The notes: generated by a model not told the origin, from the letters alone. Positions 25,251 through 38,025 are shown, counted from the stretch's first letter. The stretch is DNA of 64,000 bases from Punica granatum (GCF_007655135.1 NC_045133.1:19255845-19319844), one strand, 5' to 3'. Program-made: numbers and translations.

Positions 25251-26789
25251 AGAAAATGTTACTCGACTTCAAAAGAGTCACGTGATCTTACTCGAAAAAA
25301 AAAATGATCACTAGTGTATAGAATGCCTGGTGCCACCACACAATAAGAATAGATATTGTAATTCCACACTTGAGACGTCAAATGAATCTTAAACTCATTA
25401 TAAACACTTCCTGAACATGGCAACTTGACAACAGAGCGATGAATAGATTCAGCCAATCACTGATCAGGAGCAGCCCAAGAGAGTTTGTGGCCTAAAACCA
25501 AATTTTAATACGAGGCCTTTATAGTTTTATTCAATAAAATTAGTATGATTATTATTTAGAAATTATTGTTTAAACTTTTCAAAATGTAAAATTACAAATA
25601 AAATGTTTACATCGATTTGTTCGATAATGAACCTAGGAAATGAAATGACAAATACAAAAGGTGGTTCGTTTGTACAAAATAAATAAATAAACAATAACAA
25701 ACTGATGGAGGGGAATATAAAATCGAAAGTTTCGGATTGATAGGAGAATAAAGAGGAGACCTGTCAAATGTCGAGCCGAGTTTGGGAGCTTTGTCGAGTC
25801 GAGCTGAAAGTAGCTTGAGAGTAGGCAGCTCGACAATAGGCTTTCTCGCTTACAACCTAGTTTGTTGTCGTGCTTTATTGACATTCATTCTGTAAAATTT
25901 CTGGTCATTGTGCAAAATTGGAACCCAAAAAATATCCAAATTAGAGGGTCTAAATGGGACAAGAGGAAAAACCAGTTTGCCCACTGACCTTAGGAGACGG
26001 CAACATTCGGAAAGGCGCGACCTTTCAGTTAGACCTTAGGGGTTGCCAACATTAGGGATAGCTAATGCTGGTTTTCGACGCGAGAGTTTATGTACGGGAC
26101 CTTTGTATCAACTGCTAAGGTGCGACCCCTTTTGTCAGGTTGGTTTAGAGCTAGGAGGTCCGGAAAGGATGGATGGAAAGAGAAGGGGATGGACAATCTT
26201 CTTTGGATATATTCAATTATGTCTTGAATTGGATATGCTTGTGCTGTGAGCTTTTCGATGAGTTCCACCATGTCATTTCTATTACAGAACAAGTTTTTTG
26301 GTTTGACAATGTGAAATTGCCTGACATTCCAAAGACAAATTAATGTCTTTTGTGCTTCTGTGGATTGTCGATTGCGTATGTTACCTATTGAATACAGATA
26401 CACTGCAACCTTCATTAGGGGTGAGATCCTCTTAAACTGCCACTGTCTTGTGAGAAAATGCTTTTCAAAGCCCAGAATCCATTTGTTTCTTTGTCCTCTT
26501 TCAAGTCATAAAATGAACAACATTTCATGAATCCCTGTTAAGTTTTGGTATCATCAAAAATGGTTTCATCATATGATAGTTATTGTAAGGCAAAAGACAA
26601 AGAATTAAGAAAAAGAAAAGAAAAGAAAGAATGCATCATTGTGAGATGTACGCAAAGAATGTATTTCTACAAGTATGGCATTAGCTGCAGCCGTCCTCAC
26701 TGTTTTTGAACTTGTTTGTTCCATGAAATTATAGTTTTCGTGGTGCCTGCAATATCAACGTTGAGAATTTGCTTATGCCAAAAAAAAAG

Positions 26790-27290
26790 AAGAAAAAAGT
26801 AAATTTGAAAATTTACTCTAACTTTAACTCAACTCACTACATAACAAAAATCAACTCTTCAAAGTAAAAAAGGTAGACCCCATACATAAACTCACATACA
26901 TTTCCATTATACTCAATTCAATTTTTAATACTAAATTCTCTCAAATATTCATTAATTTTTCACACTTTTTTTTATAATTCAACAATACAATCATTACAAT
27001 CCAATTAAAATAAAAACTCAACTCAAGTCAACTCTAAAATCAAACACACTATACGGCTCCGTTTGGATTCAAAGTTAAAATTTCAAAATTTTAACTTTAA
27101 CCTTAACTCAACACACTACACAATAAAAACACACATTTTCCAAATAAAAAATTTTTACTTTAACTTTAACTCAATACACTACATAACAAAAACACACATT
27201 TCTCAGGTCAAATTTATAATCTCATCTCATTTGTCCTTTTCCACAATCAAAATCACAGTTATTTTAACTCTGAAACCAAACGCACTGTAT
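26790..27290. mobile_element. Adjacent GTTTGG-type MITE copies
   Basis: The right element (about 27056-27290) starts ctccgtttggattcaaagttaaaat and ends attttaactctgaaaccaaacgca, an imperfect terminal inverted repeat of about 24 bp. The left stretch (about 26800-27050) repeats the internal motifs (actcaactcactacataac; aattcaacaatacaatc) and ends ctaaaatcaaacacacta, so it is a related copy abutting the first. No coding capacity. Confidence 0.6.
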
Positions 27291-28035
27291 ATTTTTCTAG
27301 ACTTGTTTTTGGTTTATGTATTAATGGAAAAGATTTTTAATTTAGGGCCGGGCATGACACTACCATCGGAACCAAGAGGTTATATATGTTTGATTTTCAT
27401 ACTTGATTATCAATCATTTGGTTTTAATGAGAGGGAGGGAAAATGGAGAAAATGTAGCTTCAATAGGACGCCAGTAGGGACAAAATTGGGCTAAATGAAA
27501 ACTTTAGGGGGGCAAATTTTGCAAGAAAAATAGCTTTAGTTCTAACAGGCGGAGGTTAGGGAGGGCTCCGCAAGGATAGGAATCCTTTTCCATTACCTAA
27601 TAATCAGTCCAAAAGATAATTAACTTTCTGATTAATTGCTATGTTTCATAACCAATGATCTACACGTCAGGGCCAAAGGAATTGACCCCTATTGCTTCTT
27701 TATCTTTGTTTTGTTCAATATATAATTTCCCAAAATCTAGATTGGACTGGTCGGTCGAGCTGAACTGAAACTAGACTCTCAGTTAATCCCGTTCGAGGAG
27801 TCTCATTCCTTGCTTTCCATGTGACACTGCAAATCATGTTCTGTAAATAATCAATAATTTGGTCGAAACCCATGTAATACATAGAAATATAAGCTCAAAT
27901 GCTTGAACAAATTCACTTCATCAGCTTGATGCATATAGATTGCAAGACAAAAGGAAAAAAAAGGTACTTCAAGTTCCTATCACGGTTTTCTCGTCTTGTT
28001 AAGAAGGATATATCTTCCATCAGTAAGTTCGAAAA

Positions 28036-29964
28036 TTATAAATCAACATTCCAAAGTGCGCTGTCTCCTTCCCCACAAGAGCTGTGGATTGCCTGCATCC
28101 GTTCCACGGAGTTGCAGATACCACTGCACGACTGATCATAAGATGCCACGCACACATTTCCGGTATCTGCCTTCAGCGTGCAATCTACATACGAGAAGTA
28201 CAACAATTCATTTGCCGCACAATGTTAGTTTGCTGTGATAACGGAGGACTTTGTATTCATCAGTTATTGTCTAGACAATACCTGGAGGAGTACCGCAACA
28301 CATCAAGTGTTGGTCGACGTGCTCGACTTCCAACCCGATTAACCAAGCTCCTAAGGATACATCCTCATTTGCGTACCTGTGCAGTATCGGCCTGTAATGC
28401 CCACAAATTGAAACCAATATAATTGTCCATAAAAAGGAAAAGAGAGAGACCGGTAGCACAAAGATAAGCTTATTGTTTTGGGAGGGACTGACGAGTTGAC
28501 GGAAATATAGGCAGCAAGGTCCCTGGATATGGCATAGAGTTGGCCAGAGGCATGCCGGAAGTATTTGTTCCCTTCTTCCCCGAACTTCCAGTACTCCGGC
28601 TCACGATACTTCACTCCCCTGCATGGTCATCATGAATCGTCCATTATTAGTGCTTCAATTCATCTTCCAAGCATGGATTATACATATGATGAAAAACTCA
28701 CTTCTGAGTTAAAACTGGCCCGGATTTCATACAGCCGATGTATATCCTGGGCTTGGATCGGTATGAAGCTAGAGTATTTACTAGCGAACCTGTGAACAGA
28801 AACACTAACATAAATGTAAATATAGTTGCTATTTAGTTGCTATAATTGAGAATGAGAGGACAGGAGATGCAAAACCGACCCAAGTTCAAATGGATATCGT
28901 CATCCACCTTTACATAGAACTCGGCATCCCAAATGGAGAAGGCAGTTGAGAAGTAGATACGAGTTTTTGAGGAAAGCTGGTGGTAGCCCTCGATATGGTC
29001 GAGCCTGAGAAAGTCCCCATACATGGCCTCCTCTGCATCTATCGCCTTGTCCAGTACTCCCCCTTCTGTTGCGCTATGCCCAATCATGAACCTGATCACT
29101 ATCCCCTTCTCTTTCTCCAACTTCTTCAGTTTCTCCCCTGTATTTTCGTCATGACACAGCAGTATAAATGACTCACCGTCGATGTTTGGACTATCATGAA
29201 CGAAGACCTATATGAGTCAAAGTGGAAGGGGACAAAAGAATTTAGGACCTCTGGGCATCCATGTTTTGCGGAGAGAATCCCGCCGTTTCCTGCTGCTAAA
29301 AGCTGTATTAATTCCGATGACGACAAAGGCCTTGTACACACTGTGATTAGATTCCTTTTGACCGAAAGCAAGCTCATAGGATTGGCTCGTACGGGCAACT
29401 GCCAGCTCCTGTTCCAGTTTGGAGATTGTTTTGTCGAGAGACCTTGTTTTCGGGTTCCAATCCAGTTAACAAAGCAGGCGCTTTTGAGGTATTAACACCC
29501 AATAATAATGCAAGGAAAGAGCATAGCCAAGCTTACTTGATAGTTTGATGAGTTTTACTGACTTCTTCCATGACCCCTCCTTCAGCGAGTTTCTGCAAGT
29601 GGATAGAGCATGAATCTTGAAGGTGAACAAAAACTCGCAAAAAGAAAGAAAAAATCGTTTTGGCTAGGTGACCTATGGGCAGAATATCCTATATTTTCGG
29701 AACAGTGAAACTTACATGTCTGTGCTCACAATCTTTTGCTGCGATCTCTAGCTTGCTCATCTGATTAGCAGTCTCGAGCAGCTCCCTACTATTGCTCGGG
29801 GAAGGGTGATTCCATGTTTGGCTAGGAAAGAGCGACCCGGCAAAGAAGCTCGCAATGCATAGGACTAACATAATTCTCCCCGAAAGTGGCCTTCCACGCA
29901 TCTTCCTGGACTCGTTTTCCAGTTGCCCTGGCCAAATTTTAACCATTGAAAATCTCACGAACAA
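28036..29964 (-). CDS. Beta-1,3-galactosyltransferase (GT31), copy B, intact
   Basis: Exons, 5' to 3': 29964-29716, 29592-29537, 29442-29249, 29137-28880, 28789-28702, 28618-28493, 28391-28282 and 28184-28036, all GT-AG and in frame, giving about 409 aa. It has a TM anchor at about 29-46 ([18 protein letters not shown]), a stem with a short coiled region ([19 protein letters not shown]), and a GT31 catalytic domain with DDD at about 245-247. Later motifs are [28 protein letters not shown] and a Cys-rich end (MCCGTPPDC; CSGIC). Length and motif order match plant beta-1,3-galactosyltransferases of the DUF4094 type, Golgi enzymes of proteoglycan glycosylation. The substrate is not predictable. 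MFVRF was taken as the start; MVKIW, seven codons in, is equally possible. Confidence 0.9.
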
Positions 29965-30055
29965 ACGGCCTGCTTGTTTCCTGATTCAAAAAGGGCACGA
30001 AAAATGTAGAGGATCAGCTCATGTATGTTAAAGCTGCTCATCGAGAACGGATACG

Positions 30056-30128
30056 TATTTATAGCAGGTGCTTTCTCTTGTTAGTACAGGAAGTTCGAGA
30101 GGTTGAATCATAACGTCACTATCCAAAT
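30056..30128 (-). promoter_or_regulatory. Core promoter of galactosyltransferase copy B
   Basis: On the minus strand, TATAAATA lies at 30063-30056, about 92 bp upstream of the ATG. The conserved aatttggatagtgacgttatg block (about 30108-30128) contains a TGACG core. Both match copy A. Confidence 0.55.
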
Positions 30129-31199
30129 TCTTTTTAAGGAAGATGTGGTTAACATCATTAATTTTCTAGCCCCCAAAAATCAAATCAGCAATCTCACGTT
30201 ATGTGGGTAAAGCGATCGAAAGGGACAGATAGGGAAGATTATGATATCATGTTCTGTTTCCTTTTTTTCCATAATTTTGCTGATAAGCTAATTGGCTAGG
30301 AACATATATAACTGTATAGAATGACATATAAAGGTATGATCTCATGTTCCGTTTTCTTGTCCTTCCTTCCATTCGCCAAATAAAGATTTTAATATACCAA
30401 GTGTGGTGCTTTGCGTAACGAAAAAAGCAATGACAAGAAAAGAACTCGTGGACATTGATATTGGATATCGGTCATCACCTACCGAGCTTGAAGACGATGT
30501 AATCAGAGCTATTGCAAGTTGCAGCAACGTAAGAGAAACATAGCCCTACGAGACGATAGTTGAGAAACAATTAGGAAGATGAAGGTACAATCAGATACGT
30601 ACGTGATGTGAACAGAGATTACCACCCCGGAACGCAAAGAGATCTGTCTTTGTTTCAAATTCTAGTATTGCTGATGCATGATTTTAGATGGAAGCACAGC
30701 TCCGTCGATAATGGTAGTTTGATCATGCAGTTTACGTGATTCAACAAACTGTCTTGTTATAACCACTAGCAATTCAATTGACAGGGCCGGAGCCTCGCTC
30801 TTCTTCTTTCTTTGGTGTCTTGTCATGTGCCATGCTCCCGTCAATGTACCGATCGACATGTGTGATGCATCTCTTAATTATATCTATAATACATGTACAT
30901 GGGCAAGAGATTATGGAGATCACAGCACGTTTAATCAACATAACACATGTTATGGCTGGCAGGGGAAGAATTAATTACAATGGAGATAAACCTAACCTAA
31001 CTTGTAGACTATGGTGATATTTAGGTATGCATGAGCCCAACATACGCATGCGCTTCTGTAATTAACTATGCCTCGTTTCGGCAATTGGAATTACTCACTA
31101 GCTGCTAGCATATATGTAAAAATATGCAACCCGATGGTTGCCGAAGAACCGGTAACATCTATGAGCAAGCCAGCATTTCATGTCCGGTTACCTTTACTT

Positions 31200-33360
31200 G
31201 GAAACTGAACATCTTTATCTAGCAAAGCTTTTTCATCTTCAAGTTTTCTAATACACATTTATTCCTCTCCCTCAATCCAAGCCCGTAAAGAGAAAATGTG
31301 GGGATTCTTTCTATGAGAAGGGGACTCTCGTCTAAAAAGAAGTTATATACATCCTTTGCAACCGAAAAAAAAAAAAGAAAAAAAGAAAAAAAAGAGAGGT
31401 TCTGGTTGATTCTGGTCAATAAAATTTCTTTGTACTAAGTCCACGAACCTTTCTTTTTAAGCAAATAAATAAATAAATAAATAAAAGAAAAGAAAAGAAA
31501 AGTTCCTTTCTGTCTTTTCTTGCTCTAACCCCTTGCCAAGTCCATAAAATTGCTGAAGCAACCGAAGGCCATTGAAGCCTGTGGAGGGCATAAACTATAG
31601 TGCAAATTAACCAGCTAGGGCAAGAAAAATCAATTAATCAAACAATTGACGTATTCGTCCTCTTTTTACAAAGGAAGTATCTATTAAGCAAACACGATAT
31701 GTGCCTAATATTTCAAACAATTCATGGCTGGGATGGATTTAAGCCTAACAAAAGTCCACTAATTGCAACGCTGACGACTGCACAAATAGCTGATGGAATG
31801 ATAAATGTGGAGTTAAGAATCAAGGTATCCCATTTTGGTAGCTAGTATTAGTATAGTTGAGGGCATGCAGTTCAAGGAAAATAGATACAAAAACTATTTA
31901 AAAATTAAAAAAAGATACTTAAAGTCAAGCAGTCCGAAATAAACTCATATTTTTTTTTTCTTTCATTATAAAAGAGAATCATGGATTTAGAAAGGAATAT
32001 ATTGAGGGAAGAAAAATATAAAGACACAAAAAAGTCTCATTGCTTTAAAAAACAAAAAAGAAAAGGAAAAACTCAAGATCTTTTGATGACAAGTTAGGTA
32101 TTTTAATTGCACCAAGCTCTCTTTTTTTAATAAAATATTTTTTTATTATATACCTGTAACTCTTTACACAGGTCCTGCGAAGCTCTCGACACAGCTATAA
32201 GGACAACTGTAAATAATTTAACATTCCAAATAGAGTGAGAGCTCGAGAAATGGAGTTTTAATATAGTGACACTCGCTCTCGACTCAAGAGAAGAGGTTTT
32301 AGATTTGATTTCTCATCCGCTATCTCCTTATTTTTTTTCCTTCTTCTATTCGCTTCTAAACCTTGATGTTTCCTTCTGTTTTTTTTTTTTCCAAATAATT
32401 TTTTTGTTCATGCGCTATTTACTACGAAAAACAATAATTGGTTTCACCCACAAAGGGGGGAAAAACAAAAATTGGGGAAATAAAGTGAAAATTTTAAACG
32501 TAACAATTTCTGAAAGAAAAATGGGATCAATGACATCTTAATCATTGATTCCATGCTAATCTTGTGTTAATATTTACGCGAGATGCCTACTGAACTTCCA
32601 TAGATATGGTCCCGTTATATAGAAGACTTTCTCTTTGATGCTGGAGGCTTAGCGGGGACCATTATATAGAAGACTTTCTCTTGACAATGGAGGCTCGGGG
32701 AGGGGGGGAAGGATTCGTCCAACCGACTTAGGTGTAGTAGGGGCTACGAAGGGAAGGTCCACAAAGGTAGGAATCTTTCGCATTGCCTAACTGGTTCACG
32801 GTTAAATTAACTTGCGACTTATTCCAATGGTTGATGATCAGTGACATTCAATGAAATCGATCCCCGGAGCTTCTGTGTCGCAATGGTTTTGTTCAATAGT
32901 TTTGAAATATACATTGTTGGCTTGTTCGGAGGAAGATCTATGTTGATCACCATTGATTCCGATCAGAGTTTAAGCCGATCGGAGTTTAAGTACGTCTCAC
33001 GTCGATTCTGTTCAGAGTATCTCTAAACTTGTCAATCATCTTTCTTCACAGTGCACGGCTAATTGTTTAAATTTTAGACTATGCATCCCTCTCTCCTCAT
33101 ATTTATTAAATTAAATGAATATTTCTCAGTATATGTGGTCCTTTCTTCTACAGCTATAGTTTTTGTAACCTTGGGTAAGTTAGGTTAAATGGTTTTATGA
33201 ACTAACTCAGTAACCCGTTTTGATCCATGGGATCCTCGGTTGAACCTATTAACTCATGCCTGACGAGTTGGAATCTAGTTTGGTTGTGAACATTACGGTG
33301 TTTTGTTCCATTTCAAAGTTAATTAGCAAATTGCAAGTACGGATACAGAAGTTTCCCAAT
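31200..33360. other. intergenic between galactosyltransferase B and DHQS-like gene
   Basis: No gene is recognised. It includes an (AAAT)n run at about 31463-31484 and a local direct duplication at about 32604-32700, where ttatatagaagactttctctt occurs twice. An 81-codon ORF (31600-31845) has no recognisable domain. Confidence 0.45.
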
Positions 33361-33370
33361 TTTTCACAGT

Positions 33371-36300
33371 TCAGTTCTCAACAATAAATTCCTGAATCTC
33401 TATTCCGGTGTGGCGGGCTCCTCCCTGAACTCTCAACAAGATTTCGTCTCCAACCTTCAGCGAGGTCACGGGGATCACTGTTCCATGTGTTCCATTTCCT
33501 GTGAGACAGAGGCAGGCAGTTCTCAGAAGAAACTCACAAAGTAGTCAATGAAGAGAAATTTCAGAATTCCATGAAAACAGAAAGCTCGACTAGCACGGAC
33601 CTTTGTCAGAGGGAGAGATTAAGGCAACGGTTTCTGCATTTTGCAGGAAAATGCTGTAAACAGTATGACTATCCGAGGAGTCAACCTGCAGGTCGCACAC
33701 ATTCCATATAGATTCTCAATGATGAGGAACGAAATGGCGAAATGAAATTTGACATTTCGTGTCAAATGATGCGGAGCTGATTGCACAGTTTTCCTACTTT
33801 TAGAAAAGATGGAAAACAAGGCAAAAACATTATACCATGCTCGAAATGCATTGTCAATGTCAATAGACCTTCCTACTGGTTCAATCTAATTTCTTTCTTC
33901 AGGCAGTACTAGCTAAAGCCTTTAAGAAACCAGTGAGTCAACATCAGCTCAATCCTCCCACAGTCCCAATGTTTTCCACCTATGTAATCAATTCCACGAG
34001 ATGGCCCTTCCTTTTTTTAAGATAACTTGGAAATTTCCCCATCAAAGTTTCCACGAATGAAGAACACCCAAACCAGATTTTGTTTTCTAGAAACTAAGAA
34101 CACGAGAAATCCCTTTAATTAACAGGTTATGGATATGTTTTTCGTTGAGTTGAGGAAGGGCAGCGATTGGGTATACATTATGACAAACCTTTGTCTCCAC
34201 CAGTATTAATGGTCGAGTCTCAATCTTTACGCGTCCCACAATGGCTGTTCTTTGAAATCCTTCATGATCAACAACTAACACCTCTTTGCCCGTCTTTAGC
34301 TCGGAAAGATAGCAAGTTCTTCCTCCTGGGACAGCAACATAGGAATGCACTGGTCCCTAGACATAGGAATGTAAAGTTCTTCAATCTCCTATACATATAA
34401 TCCACTGGGACACTAGACTGTTCTCCCCCAGAGAGAATCAATTTGAATCAGGAGTGGGGACTCCAACTTACGGCATTGACTCGGAATGGTCTGCTGGAGA
34501 TGTAATTGGATTCCAAGCACTCAGAATGAACCAGGAAGAGTCCCCTTGCAAAAGATCCGACCTACTAAGAGAAGTAATTCATGTGAATGAAGGCTACACA
34601 AGATTATTGACTAACTAGTAGAACAGACAACCCAGAAACAATAAATTAAAAACCATACCAGAAGCCCTTCACCAGGTCTCATGAGACTGCAGAGATCTAC
34701 ACACACTCGATCACCCATCCCAGCTGTAGAAATCCGGATTATTGAAGCCTTGGTTAGGCTCAATCGGTTCCTCACTTCATCTCTTCTATCAAAATAGTCC
34801 TGATATAATATTTTTCAGCACGGGGTCGGAAGAAGCAAAACAAATCCCCATTTTCCAAGAAGCAATATCTTAAAAAAAAAAACAAATCACCTTTAGATCA
34901 ACTACAAGCACAGGGTAGGAAGAAGCAAAACAAATCCCCATTTTCCAAGATGCAATATCTTTCCAAAAAAAATCACCTTCAGATCAATTACAGCCTCAGT
35001 GTCTTGAGCCTTTAAGACGACTCCACCAAGACCTTGCTCCAGGGCCTGAATACAAGGCAAATTATGAGGCTAACTCTAAAGCCAAGACTGAATAGTTGAG
35101 AATAAAACAAAGAGCAGAAATAAAAAACTATGCAACGTTTACGATTCTTAAACTTTATTTTCTTCTAGCTATTTCCATGTACATATATTGCTGAAATACT
35201 ACCTCGAGGAAGGTTCGTGCTTCTGTTGGGGTTTTTGAAATGGCAAAAACAGTCTTCTGACTTCCTTGAAATGTTGCCACAATGTTTTCTGCTGGGATTA
35301 CCTAAGAAACACCACAGAAGGCCAAAATCAGGGACCAACTAAAAAGCTTGCCTGCTAATTCAGAGTCTCAACTTGGACATTCCCACATGCATCTATTACA
35401 GGTGAGGTTAGTATTAACTACTGACTGTAAGATGAGAAAAGGTTCAAAACAAGATAACCTGGGGGATAAAATTCATACCTGCCAATCTAGCAAATCTAAG
35501 ACAATATTTTGTGGCTGCCCATCCTCAGGGTGGAGCCTCTGTAATCCTTCCGCAGTTGAAACCTCAATAATTGTGGCAACTGTTTTCTCCTCTCCATCAA
35601 CAAGAAGTCCATCTTTGATAAAAAGGGGTTGTATCATAGCAATCGCTGCACGAAGCATGAACCTTGTACAGAAACTTCAAGACACTTAAGCTGAAAGTAC
35701 TCAAATTACCAAATACTTGACTAAAACATCAAATAAGCCTCAAAGCATCAACTTTAGATACAAACCAAGCGCAAAACGGACCTCTATACACATGAAAGTA
35801 TAGGAACCCTTTAGAAATGATTAGATGATCCCCAATTCTACCCTCATCAACTACCGGGAAATTAGGAAACTCCCGTGTAGAACATGACGCAGCCACCAGA
35901 AACACTTGGTAGCCTCAACTGATCCAACAATAGATAACACCGGGCTTCCATCTGCAGCTACAAGCTTGAGCCTTTACATTGCGAAGCCCTTATATTGCTT
36001 CCGGGGCATATACTGCTAACAACCTAAGCTTCATATCATCAGCCAAAACGCGACACGATTTCTCACCCCCTCTCACCTAACTTCCAGTGTACTCTCGATC
36101 AAACTGGACTAAAGATAGCATACCATTTTCCGATGATTCCTCGTAAAAGAGCAACAGCCAAAAGAATCAAGACAAGACATGCTGGGTTTTGAATTTGATA
36201 AGCTTACATGACCAGTCATCTGCAAGTTCTGGGCGTGTAAACAAGAAAGTGTTCCATCCCCTCTCCACAGCAGCCGTCATCACCTGCTTGTTCTCTGTCC

Positions 36301-36636
36301 AAATCCAGACCCTCTTCTTTCCCTCGAACGTGTCCGGAGAAATGGACGCGTCCTTGGAGCACATTGTCGTAAAAGGGGACTTGGGCAACCGTGGACTGCT
36401 GCCGCTTGTACTGTCAGAAGAAACCCAGCGAAGTTCCGGGGACCTCAATCTGCATTTATTCCATTTCTCTGCATAGATGAGTAAGATTAAAGGAGAAAAA
36501 TGGGTAGGCTATGGTTTGCTAAAGGGACAAACAGGGTGGAGTGAAAAGAACCTGTCTTGGGAGCCCGGCAGGGGAGGTGTCTGGAAATTGTGGCAGGAGA
36601 AGCACGAGGAGGTGACAACAGTGCAGGAGCAGCCAT
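33371..36636 (-). CDS. 3-dehydroquinate synthase II (archaeal-type) family protein
   Basis: Ten exons join in frame: 36636-36552, 36468-36208, 35645-35479, 35301-35203, 35045-34977, 34799-34659, 34561-34472, 34356-34189, 33685-33601 and 33498-33371; about 430 aa. Residues 1-60 are Ser/Pro/Arg-rich with few acids, consistent with a plastid transit peptide. The rest matches the DHQS II family throughout: [97 protein letters not shown] and [15 protein letters not shown]. The archaeal enzyme makes 3-dehydroquinate by oxidative deamination. Plants also have classical DHQS, so the role of this family (Arabidopsis At3g28760, from memory) is unresolved. Intron 5 carries a duplicated 5' splice site. 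Confidence 0.88.
34810..34996. repeat. Tandem duplication spanning exon 5/intron 5 of DHQS-like gene
   Basis: Two copies of about 86 bp share ggaagaagcaaaacaaatcccc and ccaaga-gcaatatct. Each ends in the last bases of exon 5 plus its donor: attgatctgaag|gtgatt at 34976/34977 (real) and gttgatctaaag|gtgatt at 34890/34891 (intronic copy). Confidence 0.85.
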
Positions 36637-38025
36637 TGTTGCTCGTTGCAGAGAGAGAGAGAGAGCAGCTAGTGAAGAAGAGTGTGATGGGCTTTGGGCC
36701 CCGTTTGCAAATTGGGCTTTAATCTTTGTCAGTTGAAAGCCGGAAAAGAAGGGGAAACTAAATTACACAAAAAAAAAAAAAAAAAACTTGTTTGGTAGGA
36801 AAAAAAAAACCACAAATTTTCAAACCTCTTTTTAGTTTTTAGAGAGAACTACACTTGTAGTCTTTATAAGTTTACCCTTTCTGTATACCGCAAAAAAGAG
36901 ATAGTTTACCCTTTTTATTCAAAAAATTCTTATAAATCTCATTTTGGCTAAATTAGTGCTATAATATTTAGTCTGTAGTGTAGTACACTTTCATTTAAAC
37001 CGTGACTAAGCGTGAAGTCTTGCTAGAGCCCATCGCTGTGCCCATCGAAAGAGTCATCGGAATTTTCCGACGCCAAATTTCGTCAGATATCCAACACCCT
37101 ATTCTGTCGAAAAGCTTTCCGACGGGCGGACCTTTTCTGTCGCAGTGCCTGTCGGAATTCCGTTGGAAATTTCCAATGCCAAATTTTGTTGGATTGGCCA
37201 TCAAAAATCCAATGCCCTATTCCATCGGAAAGCTTTTCAATGGGCTTCCGCCTGTCGAAAAATCCATCAAAAAGCTTCCAATGCCCGGTTTTCAACATAC
37301 TTATTTCCGTTGGAAATCCGTTCAAAAACTGCTTTCTCGACGATTTTTCGACGGATTGACCCGTTGGAATTGGCGTGAATTCTAGCAGTGATTGGAGTTG
37401 TTTCTTTAAATTAATATTATTTTAAGAAACATGCCATTGGTCTCACATGAAAATCATATAAACCGAAAAAGGGATCCTAGTTGGTCCCATTTATTGGAGT
37501 GGCGAGTTCCAATTTGTGACGTGGCGTTCATATGGTACTTAGTGGACTCCCGAAATTGAGATTTAGGAATCCCATTATTGAGATTTAGGAATCCCATTGA
37601 AGATGTTCTAAGTATTTTTTTTATAAGTTTGTTTTTTTTTTTCTCTAAAACCTCACTCTTGCATCCTTTTACCCTCACAGGTAGAAAACTAATTACTCTA
37701 ATCATATATCCCATCAACTTCTATTTCAATTCATATTATCAAAACAAATTATCGAAAAACAAAAGATATTATCAGAACAAAAAACTCATTTCTCAATAAA
37801 TCATAAGATACATAACATAAATGAAAAGAGAAAACCTTATTATTCTCCACACACCATCCCCTCACTCTCTCTTGCTATTAGAAGCATATGTGAAAGGGGA
37901 GGGAGGGGGGATCTCAAATACTCTCAATGCACACAAGAAAACTACAGACCTTAGCACTTCTCCAGCTTAATTGCTCATCTCTCTGAATCTAACTTCAGAA
38001 TCAAGCTAAACAGCCTATTCTATAT
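36637..38025. other. intergenic between DHQS-like and mutarotase genes
   Basis: Apart from the CACTA-like tract, it holds A-rich runs (36771-36786) and a 22-bp direct repeat (attgagatttaggaatcccatt twice, about 37554-37599). No gene is recognised. Confidence 0.45.
37000..37390. mobile_element. CACTA-like terminal fragment with subterminal repeats
   Basis: About 380 bp filled with variants of tcggaaatttccgacg and tccatcggaaagcttt in both orientations, ending at 37390 with gaattctagcagtg. Read inward from that end it begins CACTGCTAGAATTC. Subterminal arrays and a CACT(A/G) start are typical of CACTA transposon ends. A matching left terminus was not found, so this is probably a solo or deleted end. 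Confidence 0.45.

Larger units (their letters stand above)
20430..27750. repeat. Left unit of tandem segmental duplication
   Basis: This unit matches 27915-32920. Similarity covers the 3' flank, all coding exons, the promoter (conserved TATA and acgtcactatccaaat block), the far upstream segment with acatgttat and ggcaggggaag motifs, and a distal part (27545-27745 against 32745-32910, sharing aggataggaatc/aggtaggaatc and ttttgttcaata). The left unit is about 2.3 kb longer, apparently from insertions at about 23.8-27.3 kb. Confidence 0.75.
27915..32920. repeat. Right unit of tandem segmental duplication
   Basis: Counterpart of 20430-27750, in the same orientation, containing the intact galactosyltransferase copy B. 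The distal end matches the stretch just left of the unit (27545-27745), as expected if the junction between tandem units lies at about 27.75-27.9 kb. Confidence 0.75.

Noticed and set aside
26062..26415. 117-codon minus-strand ORF
   Set aside because: No recognisable domain; it lies in the insertion-rich part of the left duplication unit and the right unit has no counterpart.
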